Of a stretch of 64,000 bases of DNA, positions 8,152 to 16,301 are shown in pieces (within the stretch, counting starts at the first letter, position 1; every line of letters starts with the position of its first letter). The notes under the pieces were generated by a model, which was given only the letters and a program-made list of their open reading frames with translations, made no database searches and was not told the DNA's origin. A program made the position numbers and the translations under genes. The DNA is taken from contig CAKOUR010000008.1 of the NCBI GenBank assembly GCA_934120635.1, forward strand, positions 1 to 64,000, given 5' to 3'. Source of the DNA: an uncultured Bacilli bacterium (lineage in GTDB: Bacteria; Bacillota_I; Bacilli_A; RF39; UBA660).

Positions 8152-8826
8152 CTATTTTATTTTTCTTTTTCGTTTCATGTCATAAATCATATTATCAAAT
8201 TCTGCTATACTTTGAATTTCATATCTCATTTCTTGTAATCCTTCTTTAAAAGAGCTATCACTAAGTTGCTTTACTTCTTCTAAAGATTTAATAAACTCCT
8301 TTCGATGAGGTAAAGTTTCTTCAATATATATTGCTTTTAGTTTATCATTCACTACAAGTGTGTTGTTTTCTATTTGGGATATAACCAAATTTTCTTTTGA
8401 ATATTTCTTTATCTTGTCTTGAAATTCTTTTAATGAGTCAACTTGGCAAAAATTTAAATTATATTCTTCAGGTACCACCCAAAATACTTTACCTGATAAT
8501 AATTCTTGTATACGATTATCGTTTAATTTTTGAAATATTAATGGTTTGAATCTATCCTCTTTCAGTAAGAAATCTTTAGTACTCAATACATTTATGTTTC
8601 TTCCACATATTACATTTATAAAGTTACCATATGTATTATAGCTGTATTCAGGAGTTAAATAATATATATTGATTTGATTGGGCATTAATCCAAATAACAT
8701 TCCCTCTTCAAGTTCACAAATATTTGATATATCATATTTCAATAAAAAATCTTGGTATTCTTTATTAATATCAAAGTATATATTAACATCATTTATTGTA
8801 TATGTTTTATCTTTTTTTTCAGCCAT
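8152..8826 (-). CDS. Hypothetical protein, 224 aa
   Basis: This protein is not recognised. The ATG at 8824-8826 (MAEKKDKTYTIND) has a near-perfect GGAGGT site; the longer open frame upstream is not needed. The sequence is mixed alpha/beta, soluble and highly charged, and ends in a basic KRKRKIK tail. It lies about 95 bp upstream of the 182-aa gene in the same direction, so they may form a unit. No signal peptide is present. Confidence 0.6.
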   Translation of the reverse strand: MAEKKDKTYTINDVNIYFDINKEYQDFLLKYDISNICELEEGMLFGLMPNQINIYYLTPEYSYNTYGNFINVICGRNINVLSTKDFLLKEDRFKPLIFQKLNDNRIQELLSGKVFWVVPEEYNLNFCQVDSLKEFQDKIKKYSKENLVISQIENNTLVVNDKLKAIYIEETLPHRKEFIKSLEEVKQLSDSSFKEGLQEMRYEIQSIAEFDNMIYDMKRKRKIK

Positions 8827-8963
8827 AACAAACCTCCAATTCACTTGTAGTATAATACTGAGAGTGAGAAAAATCAAGTGCTTTTTACAAAAAGTTAATT
8901 TTTGTTTCATTTTTAAATTAAAATTTAATGGATGCTGGTCTTGATCAGTATTTTAATCACTTA

Positions 8964-8998
8964 AAAAGTAGACCTCTAGTTTATGTTTGTCTACTTTT
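8964..8998. terminator. Bidirectional terminator
   Basis: Arms AAAAGTAGAC (8964-8973) and GTCTACTTTT (8989-8998) form a perfect 10-bp stem with A and T tracts on both sides. It lies between the ABC remnant and the 224-aa gene. Confidence 0.8.
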
Positions 8999-9009
8999 AT
9001 CATATCACT

Positions 9010-9264
9010 TTATCTACTTACTTTCTTTAATTCATATACTTCATCTACCATTTCACATACTTCTTTGGAGTGTGTTACAATAATGATACACTTCTTTTCT
9101 TCATGAGCTAGTTTTTTAAAGATATCTAATATTTCTTTTTTGGTTTCTTTATCTAGGTTACCTGTTGGTTCATCGGCGATAATCATTTTTGGACAGTAAG
9201 ATAAACTTCTAGCGATAGCTACTCTTTGTTGTTCTCCTCCTGATAGTTTTAATATTTTTCTTCT
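9010..9264 (-). pseudogene. C-terminal remnant of an ABC transporter ATPase (MacB/LolD type)
   Basis: The minus strand reads KLSGGEQQRVAIARSL, the ABC signature, then MIIADEPTGNLD (Walker B and D-loop) and IIIVTH (H-loop), ending ELKKVSR and a stop at 9010-9012. Walker A, the Q-loop and any start codon are absent. The frame stays open to about 9330 but loses family resemblance near 9260. It is the 3' third of an ATPase gene cut off at its left boundary with the recombinase segment. Confidence 0.85.
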
Positions 9265-9366
9265 TTTAAAACACTTATAGAGATTTGTTTTTAATATTAT
9301 TTTATTTGTGGTATTTTTTCTTTTATTTTTAATACTATTAATTATGGTAAAGGAGATAAGTAATTA

Positions 9367-9522
9367 ATGTCTAAAAAAGATATTTGTTATATTTATTCAG
9401 AAGAGTTTATTTTTTCTTCAAATAATTTATCTGAAGAAAAAATAAGAGAATTATTTAATCAAAAGATGTATTCTATAATTTTGAAAATAGAGGATTATAA
9501 TGCTTTAGAGGATGATGAGTAA
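9367..9522 (+). CDS. Small ORF (51 aa) coupled to the serine recombinase
   Basis: The ATG at 9367 follows an AAAGGAG site. The 51-codon frame is acidic, with IYSEEFIF and a DDE end, and its TAA at 9520-9522 lies inside the start of the recombinase gene, which begins at 9512. This overlap suggests translational coupling. Short partners just before large serine recombinases occur in integrative elements and can act as accessory or directionality factors. The function here is not known. Confidence 0.6.
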   Translation: MSKKDICYIYSEEFIFSSNNLSEEKIRELFNQKMYSIILKIEDYNALEDDE

Positions 9523-11617
9523 AAAAATGAATGTAAATACAAAAAATAGTAAAAAGAGATTAAGGGTAGTTTTATATTTACGATTATCTAAAGAAGATTT
9601 GTATAAATTAAGTCCATCTGAGAAATCTCAAAGTATTAAAAATCAAGAGATAATACTTAGAACTTATGCGTTAGAAAATGGATGGAATATTGTTGGGGTT
9701 TTTGATGATGAAGATTATTCTGGTTCTGATCGAGAAAGACCTAATTTTAATAAAATGATTAATGAATGTAAAGAAGGGAATGTTGATATTGTTTTAGTAA
9801 AAACACAGGCTAGATTTGCTCGTGATATTGAACTGGTGAATGAATATGTTCATAATAAGTTCAGGCAATGGAATGTTAGATTTGTTACTTATATTGAAAA
9901 AATTGATAATACTAAAGATGAAACTAAGAAGACAAGTCAGATTATTGCGATGAAAGATGAATGGCTTCTTGAAGATACTTCTAAAAATATTAGGGAAACT
10001 TTAAAATCAAAAAGAGCAAAAGGGCAATTTACGGGAAGTTTTGCCCCTTATGGTTATATAAAAGATAGGGAAAATAAAAATCATTTATTGATTGATCCGA
10101 TAGCGTCTTTAAATATAATTAGGATATTTGAAGAATATAATATGGGATATGGAATGGATAAAATTGCTAATAGATTATCTAGAGATAATATTTTAAGTCC
10201 TTTAGAGTATAAGATATTTAATGGGAGTAAAATTAAAATTCCTATAAAAAGAAAAGATTATGTTAATTATATTAATAAAGCAGGTACTTATGTTATTGAT
10301 ATTAATTATACAAATAATCAGAAGAAAATATTAAAAAATATAACTACTATTGAAGTTATTTCTAATGCGTTATTATTTAATAATACTTTTAATATAAGAC
10401 TTTTAAAAAAGAAAAATAGTAAAATTAAAATTTATTATTCAATAAAGGATTTAAATAAGTTAGATATTATTATTGATAATGGTAAATATTTATTTAAAAA
10501 TAAACCAAATTTTAATAATGATGATTGTTGGAAGGAATTTAAATTAAATGATACACTGCCTAAAGATGTTACTTGTATTGCTACTTATATAATGGACTTA
10601 GATAGAATGCATAATATTTTTTATAGTTTTGAAATTACATTAAAAGAGAATAGGAATCATTTAAAATATTATTATTATATATTTGCTTATGCTGATTATT
10701 ATAATACTCATTTAAATTATCATATTAAAGTTAGAAATAAATACAATTGGAGTGCTACTACTATTAGAAAAATATTATTTGATGAGGTATATATTGGAAA
10801 TTTGGTACAGTTTAAGACTACTACTGTCAGTTATAAAAATCATACTCTTATTTATAATAATAGTGATGAACAAATAAGAGTAGAAAATACTCATGAGGCT
10901 ATTATTAATTTAAGGTTATGGAATGCAGTTCAAATAAAATTATCTCATAATAAAAGATGTTGTAAAGGTGGAAAAGTTCATTTATTATCTAATAAAGTTT
11001 ACTGTCAATGCTGTCAAAAAATATTTTATAAATGTGGAAAGAACATAGATGGTATGGGATATTTATGTTGTAAAGATAAGTTAACTAGTTGGTCTAATTG
11101 TGATAATAAAAAATGGATTAATGAAAGGTTTTTACATGAATATATTTTACAAAAGTTTAATATTTTATTAGATAAATATTATTCTATAAATAAACAGATT
11201 AAATATGATAATTCTTTTGTTGAAAATAATTTATTTCAAGAAAAAATTAAAGTTTTACTTAAAGAAAAGAAAGATATTAGTTTTGAGTTAGATAATAAAA
11301 AAGGGTATTTTAAAACTTTATATGTGGATTTTAAAAATGGTATTCTAAATAAAAAACAATACTTTTATTTAAAGGAAGAAGATGAGGTAGAAATGAAACG
11401 ATTGGAACAAAGATTAAAAATTATTGAAAGAAATTTGAAAAGTATTTATAAAGAAAAAAATGAGAGAAAAAATAGATATTTCTTATTTAATAAATATAAA
11501 GAAATCAATACTTTAAATAGTTTTATTGTAGATAATTTTATCGATAAGATTATTATAGGGAAATATGATTTAATAACGAATAGTCGTAATATTAAAATTA
11601 TTTGGAATTTTTTATAA
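9512..11617 (+). CDS. Large serine recombinase with an inserted domain
   Basis: The 701-residue protein belongs to the resolvase/invertase family used by integrative elements. The N-terminal catalytic domain shows the nucleophile Ser26 in LYLRLSKED, and the conserved Arg residues lie in KTQARFARD (97-105). A recombinase domain starts near residue 170 (SFAPYGYIKD). It is interrupted at about 235-405 by a Lys/Asn/Tyr-rich insertion, then resumes at YNWSATTIRKILFDEVYIGN. A zinc-ribbon region with clustered Cys follows (about 480-525), then a C-terminal coiled coil. The start overlaps the 51-codon ORF. It is flanked by two unrelated truncated genes, which suggests past integration or excision here. 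Confidence 0.9.
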   Translation: MMSKKMNVNTKNSKKRLRVVLYLRLSKEDLYKLSPSEKSQSIKNQEIILRTYALENGWNIVGVFDDEDYSGSDRERPNFNKMINECKEGNVDIVLVKTQARFARDIELVNEYVHNKFRQWNVRFVTYIEKIDNTKDETKKTSQIIAMKDEWLLEDTSKNIRETLKSKRAKGQFTGSFAPYGYIKDRENKNHLLIDPIASLNIIRIFEEYNMGYGMDKIANRLSRDNILSPLEYKIFNGSKIKIPIKRKDYVNYINKAGTYVIDINYTNNQKKILKNITTIEVISNALLFNNTFNIRLLKKKNSKIKIYYSIKDLNKLDIIIDNGKYLFKNKPNFNNDDCWKEFKLNDTLPKDVTCIATYIMDLDRMHNIFYSFEITLKENRNHLKYYYYIFAYADYYNTHLNYHIKVRNKYNWSATTIRKILFDEVYIGNLVQFKTTTVSYKNHTLIYNNSDEQIRVENTHEAIINLRLWNAVQIKLSHNKRCCKGGKVHLLSNKVYCQCCQKIFYKCGKNIDGMGYLCCKDKLTSWSNCDNKKWINERFLHEYILQKFNILLDKYYSINKQIKYDNSFVENNLFQEKIKVLLKEKKDISFELDNKKGYFKTLYVDFKNGILNKKQYFYLKEEDEVEMKRLEQRLKIIERNLKSIYKEKNERKNRYFLFNKYKEINTLNSFIVDNFIDKIIIGKYDLITNSRNIKIIWNFL

Positions 11618-11640
11618 TATATTTCAAGAAAACTTTATAT

Positions 11641-11844
11641 GTGGCTACTGGTCCAACTGGACCTACTGGACCTCAGGGAACTGCTGGCCCTCAAGGAACT
11701 GCAGGGGCTACACCAAATTTGACAATTGGAACAGTAACAACAGGAAATCCCGGTACACAGGCTGCTGCTACAATAACAGGAACAGAACCAAATTTCATTT
11801 TAAATTTAACTATTCCTCAGGGACCTACTGGACCTACAGGTTAA
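11641..11844 (+). pseudogene. 3' fragment of a collagen-like (GPT repeat) surface protein
   Basis: From 11641 the frame reads ATGPTGPTGPQGTAGPQG, a bead module (IGTVTTGNPGTQAAATITG, then FILNLTIPQ), then GPTGPTG and a stop at 11842-11844. Collagen-like Gly-X-Y tracts joined by such beads occur in BclA-type exosporium or surface fibres and in phage tail proteins. The frame has no credible start or ribosome site, because its upstream part belongs to the recombinase tail. Base composition is clearly richer in G and C than the neighbours. It is read as the end of a larger gene cut by the recombinase segment. Confidence 0.75.
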
Positions 11845-11849
11845 TTTAG

Positions 11850-12947
11850 ATGAACAAATATAAAGTATGCGTTTATGCTATTTGTAAAAATGAGGAAAAG
11901 TTTGTTACTAAATGGGTAAATTCAATGAAAGAGGCTGATAAAATATTTGTATTAGATACTGGATCAGAAGATAATTCTGTTTCTTTATTGAAAGAATTAG
12001 GTGTTATTGTAAAGAAAAAAATTATCAAACCATGGAGGTTTGATGTTGCTAGAAATATTTCTTTAAATATGGTAGATAAAGATGCTGATATTTGTGTTTG
12101 TACTGATTTAGATGAAATATTATTACCTGGCTGGCGGGAAAATTTAGAGAAAAATTGGGAAAAAGAATTAAATTGTCTTTTTTATCGATATAATTGGAGT
12201 TTAGATAAAAATGATGTTCCTAAAGTTAGTTTCTATTTAGGAAACATTCATGATAGGTTTCATTATCAATGGACTCATCCTGTTCATGAAGTTTTATCTT
12301 ATTTAGGAAACGATGAAGAAAAAATAAAATATACTGATGATATTACTTTAAATCATTATCCAGATGTCTCTAAAAGTAGAAGTAGTTATCTTCCTTTGTT
12401 AGAATTGTCCGTTAAAGAAGATAGTTCTGATGATAGGAATATGCATTATCTCGGAAGAGAATATATGTATTATGGTAAATATCAAGAATGTATTGATACT
12501 TTAATTCATCATTTATCAATGAAAAAAGCTACCTGGAAAGATGAAAGATGTGCTTCTATGCGATTTATTGGAAGATGTTATAAATTCTTAAAAAGATATG
12601 ATGAAGCTAAAATGTGGTATGAAAAGGCAATTAAAGAAGCGCCTTATTTAAGAGATGCTTATGTGGAATTAGCATTACTTTACTATGAACTTCATGATTA
12701 TGGAAATATGATTAAGTATTGTCATCAAGCACTTAGGATAAAAGAAAAGAAGGATACTTATATTAATGAAGTATTTAGTTGGGATTATACGATTTATGAT
12801 TTACTTTCTATAGGATTTTTTGAAATAGAAGATTTTGAAAAAGCACTCTCTTATTCTAAGATGGCTGTTGATATGGAACCTGATAATCAAAGATTAATTG
12901 ATAATTATCAAATTATTTTGGATACAGTAAACCGATATACAGATTAA
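11850..12947 (+). CDS. Family 2 glycosyltransferase with C-terminal TPR repeats
   Basis: The 365-residue protein opens with a GT-A fold (ICKNEEKFV), DTGSEDNS at 36-43, and the metal-binding DxD as DLD at 86-88. From about residue 215 to the end are TPR-like helices (YDEAKMWYEKAIKEAPY and FEKALSYSKMAVDMEPDN). This GT2-TPR layout is shared with SunS-type peptide glycosyltransferases and with enzymes beside collagen-like surface proteins. The start lies 5 bp after the stop of the collagen-like fragment, so the two were probably one operon and the fibre its substrate. The gene appears intact. Its stop is shared with a bidirectional terminator stem. Confidence 0.85.
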   Translation: MNKYKVCVYAICKNEEKFVTKWVNSMKEADKIFVLDTGSEDNSVSLLKELGVIVKKKIIKPWRFDVARNISLNMVDKDADICVCTDLDEILLPGWRENLEKNWEKELNCLFYRYNWSLDKNDVPKVSFYLGNIHDRFHYQWTHPVHEVLSYLGNDEEKIKYTDDITLNHYPDVSKSRSSYLPLLELSVKEDSSDDRNMHYLGREYMYYGKYQECIDTLIHHLSMKKATWKDERCASMRFIGRCYKFLKRYDEAKMWYEKAIKEAPYLRDAYVELALLYYELHDYGNMIKYCHQALRIKEKKDTYINEVFSWDYTIYDLLSIGFFEIEDFEKALSYSKMAVDMEPDNQRLIDNYQIILDTVNRYTD

Positions 12948-12964
12948 TGCATATCGGTTTCTTT
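12929..12964. terminator. Bidirectional terminator shared by the glycosyltransferase and mutY
   Basis: A perfect 10-bp stem AAACCGATAT/ATATCGGTTT (12929-12938 with 12951-12960) has a 12-nt loop. Both convergent stop codons lie in the loop. Confidence 0.85.
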
Positions 12965-13987
12965 TAGTGATTGAAAAAACGGTTTATATGCTGAAGCTAA
13001 AGCATAAGTAGTTTCGATCTCTTTTAAAGTATAAAATTGATAAGGTAGATTTTTGATGGTTTTTAAGATAATTTTATAAGACTTCATTTTCCATTTTTTA
13101 TGTGTAAAAATATGAGTATAATTTATATCTTTTTGAATATTCTTATAAGAAATTGAATTTTTTTCTAGATAAGAAACAATTTCTTTTTTGGAAATGTTTC
13201 CTTCTAATTGTGGAAAAGACCATAAATTTTGAAGAAGACTTTCTTCTTTTCTTTGATATAAAGCATATTTATTTTGATACTGATAAAGAAGTACAGTATA
13301 AAATTCTTCTTTTTTTGTACTTTTCTTTTTCTTCACAGGAAGTGATAAATAAGTATTTTTTTTATAAGATAAACAATCTTTGTTTAATGGGCATTGTAAA
13401 CAGTTTGGAGTTCCTTTTGGTAAACAGATTGTTTCTCCTAATTCCATCATCCCTTGATTAAAATCTCCGGCATCCATGGGTATCACTTGCATTAAATAAT
13501 GCCGAATTTCTTTTTTTACTTTTGGTTCATCTATGTTCCTTTTATCATTGAAAAATCTTGTAAATACTCTTAGAACATTACCATCAATAGTTACTTCTTT
13601 TTGATTGAAACAAATAGAAGAAATAGCACTTGCTGTATACTCTCCAATTCCAGGAAGTTTTAGGATTTCCACATATTCTGTGGGAAACTTTCCTTGATAT
13701 TCTTGTTCAATAATTTGGGCAGTTTTTTTGAGGTTTTTAGCCCTTGAATAATAACCTAATCCTTCCCATAACTTTAATAATTTTTCTTCATCAATGGTAG
13801 CTAAATCATGAATTGTTGGTAAGAATGTGATAAATCTTTCATAGTAAGGAATGACAGCTTCTATTCTTGTTTGTTGAAGCATGATTTCTGATATCCAAAT
13901 ATGATAAGGATTGTTGTCTTTCCTCCAAGGAAGATCTCTTTTATTTTTTTGATACCATATACTTAATTTTGCTAATTCGTTTTTCAT
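12944..13987 (-). CDS. mutY: A/G-specific adenine glycosylase
   Basis: MutY removes adenine mispaired with 8-oxoguanine in base-excision repair. The N-terminal part has ISEIMLQQTRIEAVIPYYERF with catalytic Glu34, the helix-hairpin-helix LPGIGEYTASAI, and the IDGNVLRVFTRF segment with the catalytic Asp. The 4Fe-4S ligands follow the C-x6-C-x2-C-x5-C spacing in CLPKGTPNCLQCPLNKDC. A C-terminal NUDIX-like domain (from about 230) reads the 8-oxoG. At 347 residues it has normal length. It starts 10 bp after the stop of the transglutaminase-like gene, so the two share a transcript, and it overlaps the glycosyltransferase end by 4 bp. Confidence 0.95.
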   Translation of the reverse strand: MKNELAKLSIWYQKNKRDLPWRKDNNPYHIWISEIMLQQTRIEAVIPYYERFITFLPTIHDLATIDEEKLLKLWEGLGYYSRAKNLKKTAQIIEQEYQGKFPTEYVEILKLPGIGEYTASAISSICFNQKEVTIDGNVLRVFTRFFNDKRNIDEPKVKKEIRHYLMQVIPMDAGDFNQGMMELGETICLPKGTPNCLQCPLNKDCLSYKKNTYLSLPVKKKKSTKKEEFYTVLLYQYQNKYALYQRKEESLLQNLWSFPQLEGNISKKEIVSYLEKNSISYKNIQKDINYTHIFTHKKWKMKSYKIILKTIKNLPYQFYTLKEIETTYALASAYKPFFQSLKETDMH

Positions 13988-13997
13988 GATAAAGTAC

Positions 13998-14885
13998 TTA
14001 ACAATTCCTTTTTCTATTTATATCATTTGAACCTGGATAGTTTTTTTTGATTTCCTTTGATAATATTTTTGCTTTTTCTGTTGTATCAAGAATTGGTTCT
14101 TGCAATGTTATTGTTGATGGTAATTCTTCAATAAAAGAATAATTATTTTGCTGGTTTAATTTTGCTTCTGATACTAAAAAGCAAGAAGATTTTGGTACTT
14201 TATCTTTAATGAAGGCAGTAGCGTCTATTAAGGATGATTGTCCATTTTGTAAGGTTACTTTATTTAAAGAATGAAAATTATCATTATGCTTTGCTGATAT
14301 TACCTCTATATTTAATCCTAAAGTTTGACCTGTTATACTAAGAAAATTAGCAATATCAGAACATAATCCTTGTCCCATTACAAGTACACTATTATAATCA
14401 GAATCTATAGGAATATTATCTTTAAAATCAAAAGCGTAATCTGATACAAATGGAATTTGATTGCAATATTTATAACAATCATAAGAATATTTAAAGTACT
14501 CTGTAGTAAAATCAAAGAGAAGGGATAGTTTTTCTGATTCGTTCTTTGGTGTTGATAAAGTACTTAATAAGACTTTCTTCATTTGTAAAGCAATTTGATC
14601 GATTGTGTTCCTATTTAATTTAAGTATTGTGTGATAATTTTGTTGATAAGTATCTAATCTTTCTTTTAATTGCTTGATATTTCTATTTTTTAAATTTTCT
14701 AGACTAATTTCTCTTTCTTTGCTAAAAAGAAGCGCTGTGTTATATTCCCTTTGAAATTTTTTTTGCATTTCAGTACCTGATTTTTCTATCATCTCCTGAT
14801 TCTCTTCATATTTTTTGATAGAATAAATTATTAATTCATCATAAATATTTTTAATATCTTCATCAGTAAAAAACGTTTCGAGCAT
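13998..14885 (-). CDS. Transglutaminase-like domain protein, 295 aa
   Basis: The first 110 residues are helical and charged. The C-terminal half holds GQGLCSDIANFLSITGQTLG, then HSLNKV and SSLIDATA. This orders Cys175, His205 and Asp221 as in transglutaminase/papain-like folds, which use a Cys-His-Asp triad. Some family members are peptidases or inactive scaffolds, so activity is unproven. There is no signal peptide, so it is probably cytosolic. The ATG at 14883-14885 follows a GGAGGA site. It precedes mutY in the same transcript. A second protein with the same triad order lies on the other side of eno. Confidence 0.6.
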   Translation of the reverse strand: MLETFFTDEDIKNIYDELIIYSIKKYEENQEMIEKSGTEMQKKFQREYNTALLFSKEREISLENLKNRNIKQLKERLDTYQQNYHTILKLNRNTIDQIALQMKKVLLSTLSTPKNESEKLSLLFDFTTEYFKYSYDCYKYCNQIPFVSDYAFDFKDNIPIDSDYNSVLVMGQGLCSDIANFLSITGQTLGLNIEVISAKHNDNFHSLNKVTLQNGQSSLIDATAFIKDKVPKSSCFLVSEAKLNQQNNYSFIEELPSTITLQEPILDTTEKAKILSKEIKKNYPGSNDINRKRNC

Positions 14886-14901
14886 TTTATCCTCCTTAAT
14901 T

Positions 14902-14934
14902 TAAGAAAAGCGTAAGGATAAGCCATACGCTTTC
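14902..14934 (-). terminator. eno terminator
   Basis: Minus-strand arms AAAGCGTA and TACGCTTT are separated by 11 nt and followed by TCTT. It starts just after the eno stop. Confidence 0.75.
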
Positions 14935-14937
14935 ATA

Positions 14938-16170
14938 TTAATTTTCATTATTAATTTCTTCTTCTATTCTCATTAATTGATTATATTTACAAATTCTATC
15001 TGTTCTAGACATTGAGCCTGTTTTAATTTGTCCTAAATCTAGTCCTACTGCTAAATCAGCAATTGTTGTATCTTCTGTTTCTCCACTTCTGTGGGAAATA
15101 ATTGTTTTGTATCCATTTTCTCTTGCAAGTTTTATTGTTTCTAGAGTTTCAGTTATTGTACCAATTTGATTTACTTTTAAAAGAATTGCATTACCTGCAT
15201 GTTTGTCAATTCCCATTTGTAAACATTTTTTGTTGGTTACAAATAAATCGTCTCCTACTAATTGGATTTTATCTCCTAGGCGTTTTGTTACTTTAGTAAA
15301 TCCTTCCCAATCGTTTTCGTCTACTGGATCTTCGATAGAGATGATTGGATATTTATTTACTAATTCTTCATAAAAATCAATTAACTCATCTGTTGTAAGA
15401 CTTCTTCCTTCACCTTTCAAATTATATTTTCCATCTTGATAAAATTCACTAGCTGCTACATCAATAGCAATGTTTACATCTTCTCCAGGAACATATCCAG
15501 CTCTCTTAATTGCTTCCATAATTAATTCGAATCCTTCTGTGTTAGATTCTAAGTTAGGAGCAAATCCTCCTTCATCTCCTACTCCAGTAGCTAATCCTTT
15601 TTCATTTAATACTTTCTTTAAATTGTGGAATACTTCGGAACCTACACGTACTCTTTCTTTAATTGTATCGCGATTAGGAATAATCATGAATTCTTGGAAG
15701 TCTAATTTATTGTCTGCATGAGCTCCTCCGTTGATAATATTCATCATTGGTCTAGGTAAAGTTCTTCCTTCTCCTATATATTTATATAAAGGTAAGCCTG
15801 CTTCTTTAGCACTCGCTTTCATTGCAGCCATAGAAATTCCTAAGATAGCATTTGCTCCATATTTAGATTTTGTTTCTGTACCATCTGCTTCTATCATCGC
15901 ATAATCTAATGCTTTTTGATCTTTCGCATCTAATCCTATTACTAAATCTCTTAATGGTCCATTGACATTGGCAACAGCTTTTTCAACGCCTTTTCCCATA
16001 TATCTTGTTCCACCATCTCTTAATTCTAGTGCTTCTCTTTCTCCAGTTGATGCTCCACTTGGAACAGCTGCTCTTCCCATTGTTCCATCTTCTAGAATTA
16101 CATCTACTTCAACTGTAGGATTTCCTCTAGAGTCTAATATTTCTCTTCCTTTTACGTCTTTAATTTTCAT
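14938..16170 (-). CDS. eno: Enolase
   Basis: Enolase converts 2-phosphoglycerate to phosphoenolpyruvate in glycolysis. Conserved blocks are REILDSRGNPTVEVD, AVPSGASTGEREALELRD, NIINGGAHADN, VGDEGGFAPNL, SIEDPVDENDW, KIQLVGDDLFVTN and ISHRSGETEDTTIADLAVG, all in the expected order. The product is 410 residues, about 20 shorter than usual. The shortage is mainly at the C-terminus, which stops soon after RIEEEI, and the catalytic residues are kept. A terminator follows. Upstream lies a TATAAGTATT/AATACTTATA dyad. Confidence 0.97.
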   Translation of the reverse strand: MKIKDVKGREILDSRGNPTVEVDVILEDGTMGRAAVPSGASTGEREALELRDGGTRYMGKGVEKAVANVNGPLRDLVIGLDAKDQKALDYAMIEADGTETKSKYGANAILGISMAAMKASAKEAGLPLYKYIGEGRTLPRPMMNIINGGAHADNKLDFQEFMIIPNRDTIKERVRVGSEVFHNLKKVLNEKGLATGVGDEGGFAPNLESNTEGFELIMEAIKRAGYVPGEDVNIAIDVAASEFYQDGKYNLKGEGRSLTTDELIDFYEELVNKYPIISIEDPVDENDWEGFTKVTKRLGDKIQLVGDDLFVTNKKCLQMGIDKHAGNAILLKVNQIGTITETLETIKLARENGYKTIISHRSGETEDTTIADLAVGLDLGQIKTGSMSRTDRICKYNQLMRIEEEINNEN

Positions 16171-16187
16171 TATAACACTTCCTTCTA

Positions 16188-16220
16188 TATAAGTATTTTA
16201 TCACAAAAATAATACTTATA
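16188..16220. repeat. AT-rich dyad upstream of eno
   Basis: Arms TATAAGTATT (16188-16197) and AATACTTATA (16211-16220) are perfect inverted repeats. It is one of several such dyads in this window and could be an operator or a weak hairpin between the divergent eno and membrane-protein genes. Confidence 0.5.
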
Positions 16221-16258
16221 TAGAATTTTTAATAAATAGTTAATTATCTTCTTTAGAA

Positions 16259-16287
16259 TTGACATTTTTATGTAAAATATATATAAT
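16259..16287 (+). promoter_or_regulatory. Promoter of the small-multidrug-export family gene
   Basis: TTGACA at 16259-16264 and TATAAT at 16282-16287 with a 17-bp spacer are consensus sigma-A elements. Transcription would start near 16294, only about 8 bases before the ATG. Confidence 0.85.
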
Positions 16288-16301
16288 TTTAATAAATAGA
16301 A

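Noticed and set aside
9250..9340. Attachment site repeats (attL) near the recombinase
   Set aside because: No convincing matching repeat was found between about 9250-9340 and 11617-11660 by eye, so no att site is reported.
11602..11844. An 80-codon frame starting at 11602 as a complete collagen-like protein
   Set aside because: Its first 13 codons overlap the recombinase end and have no ribosome site, so only the part from 11641 resembles collagen; it is treated as a fragment.
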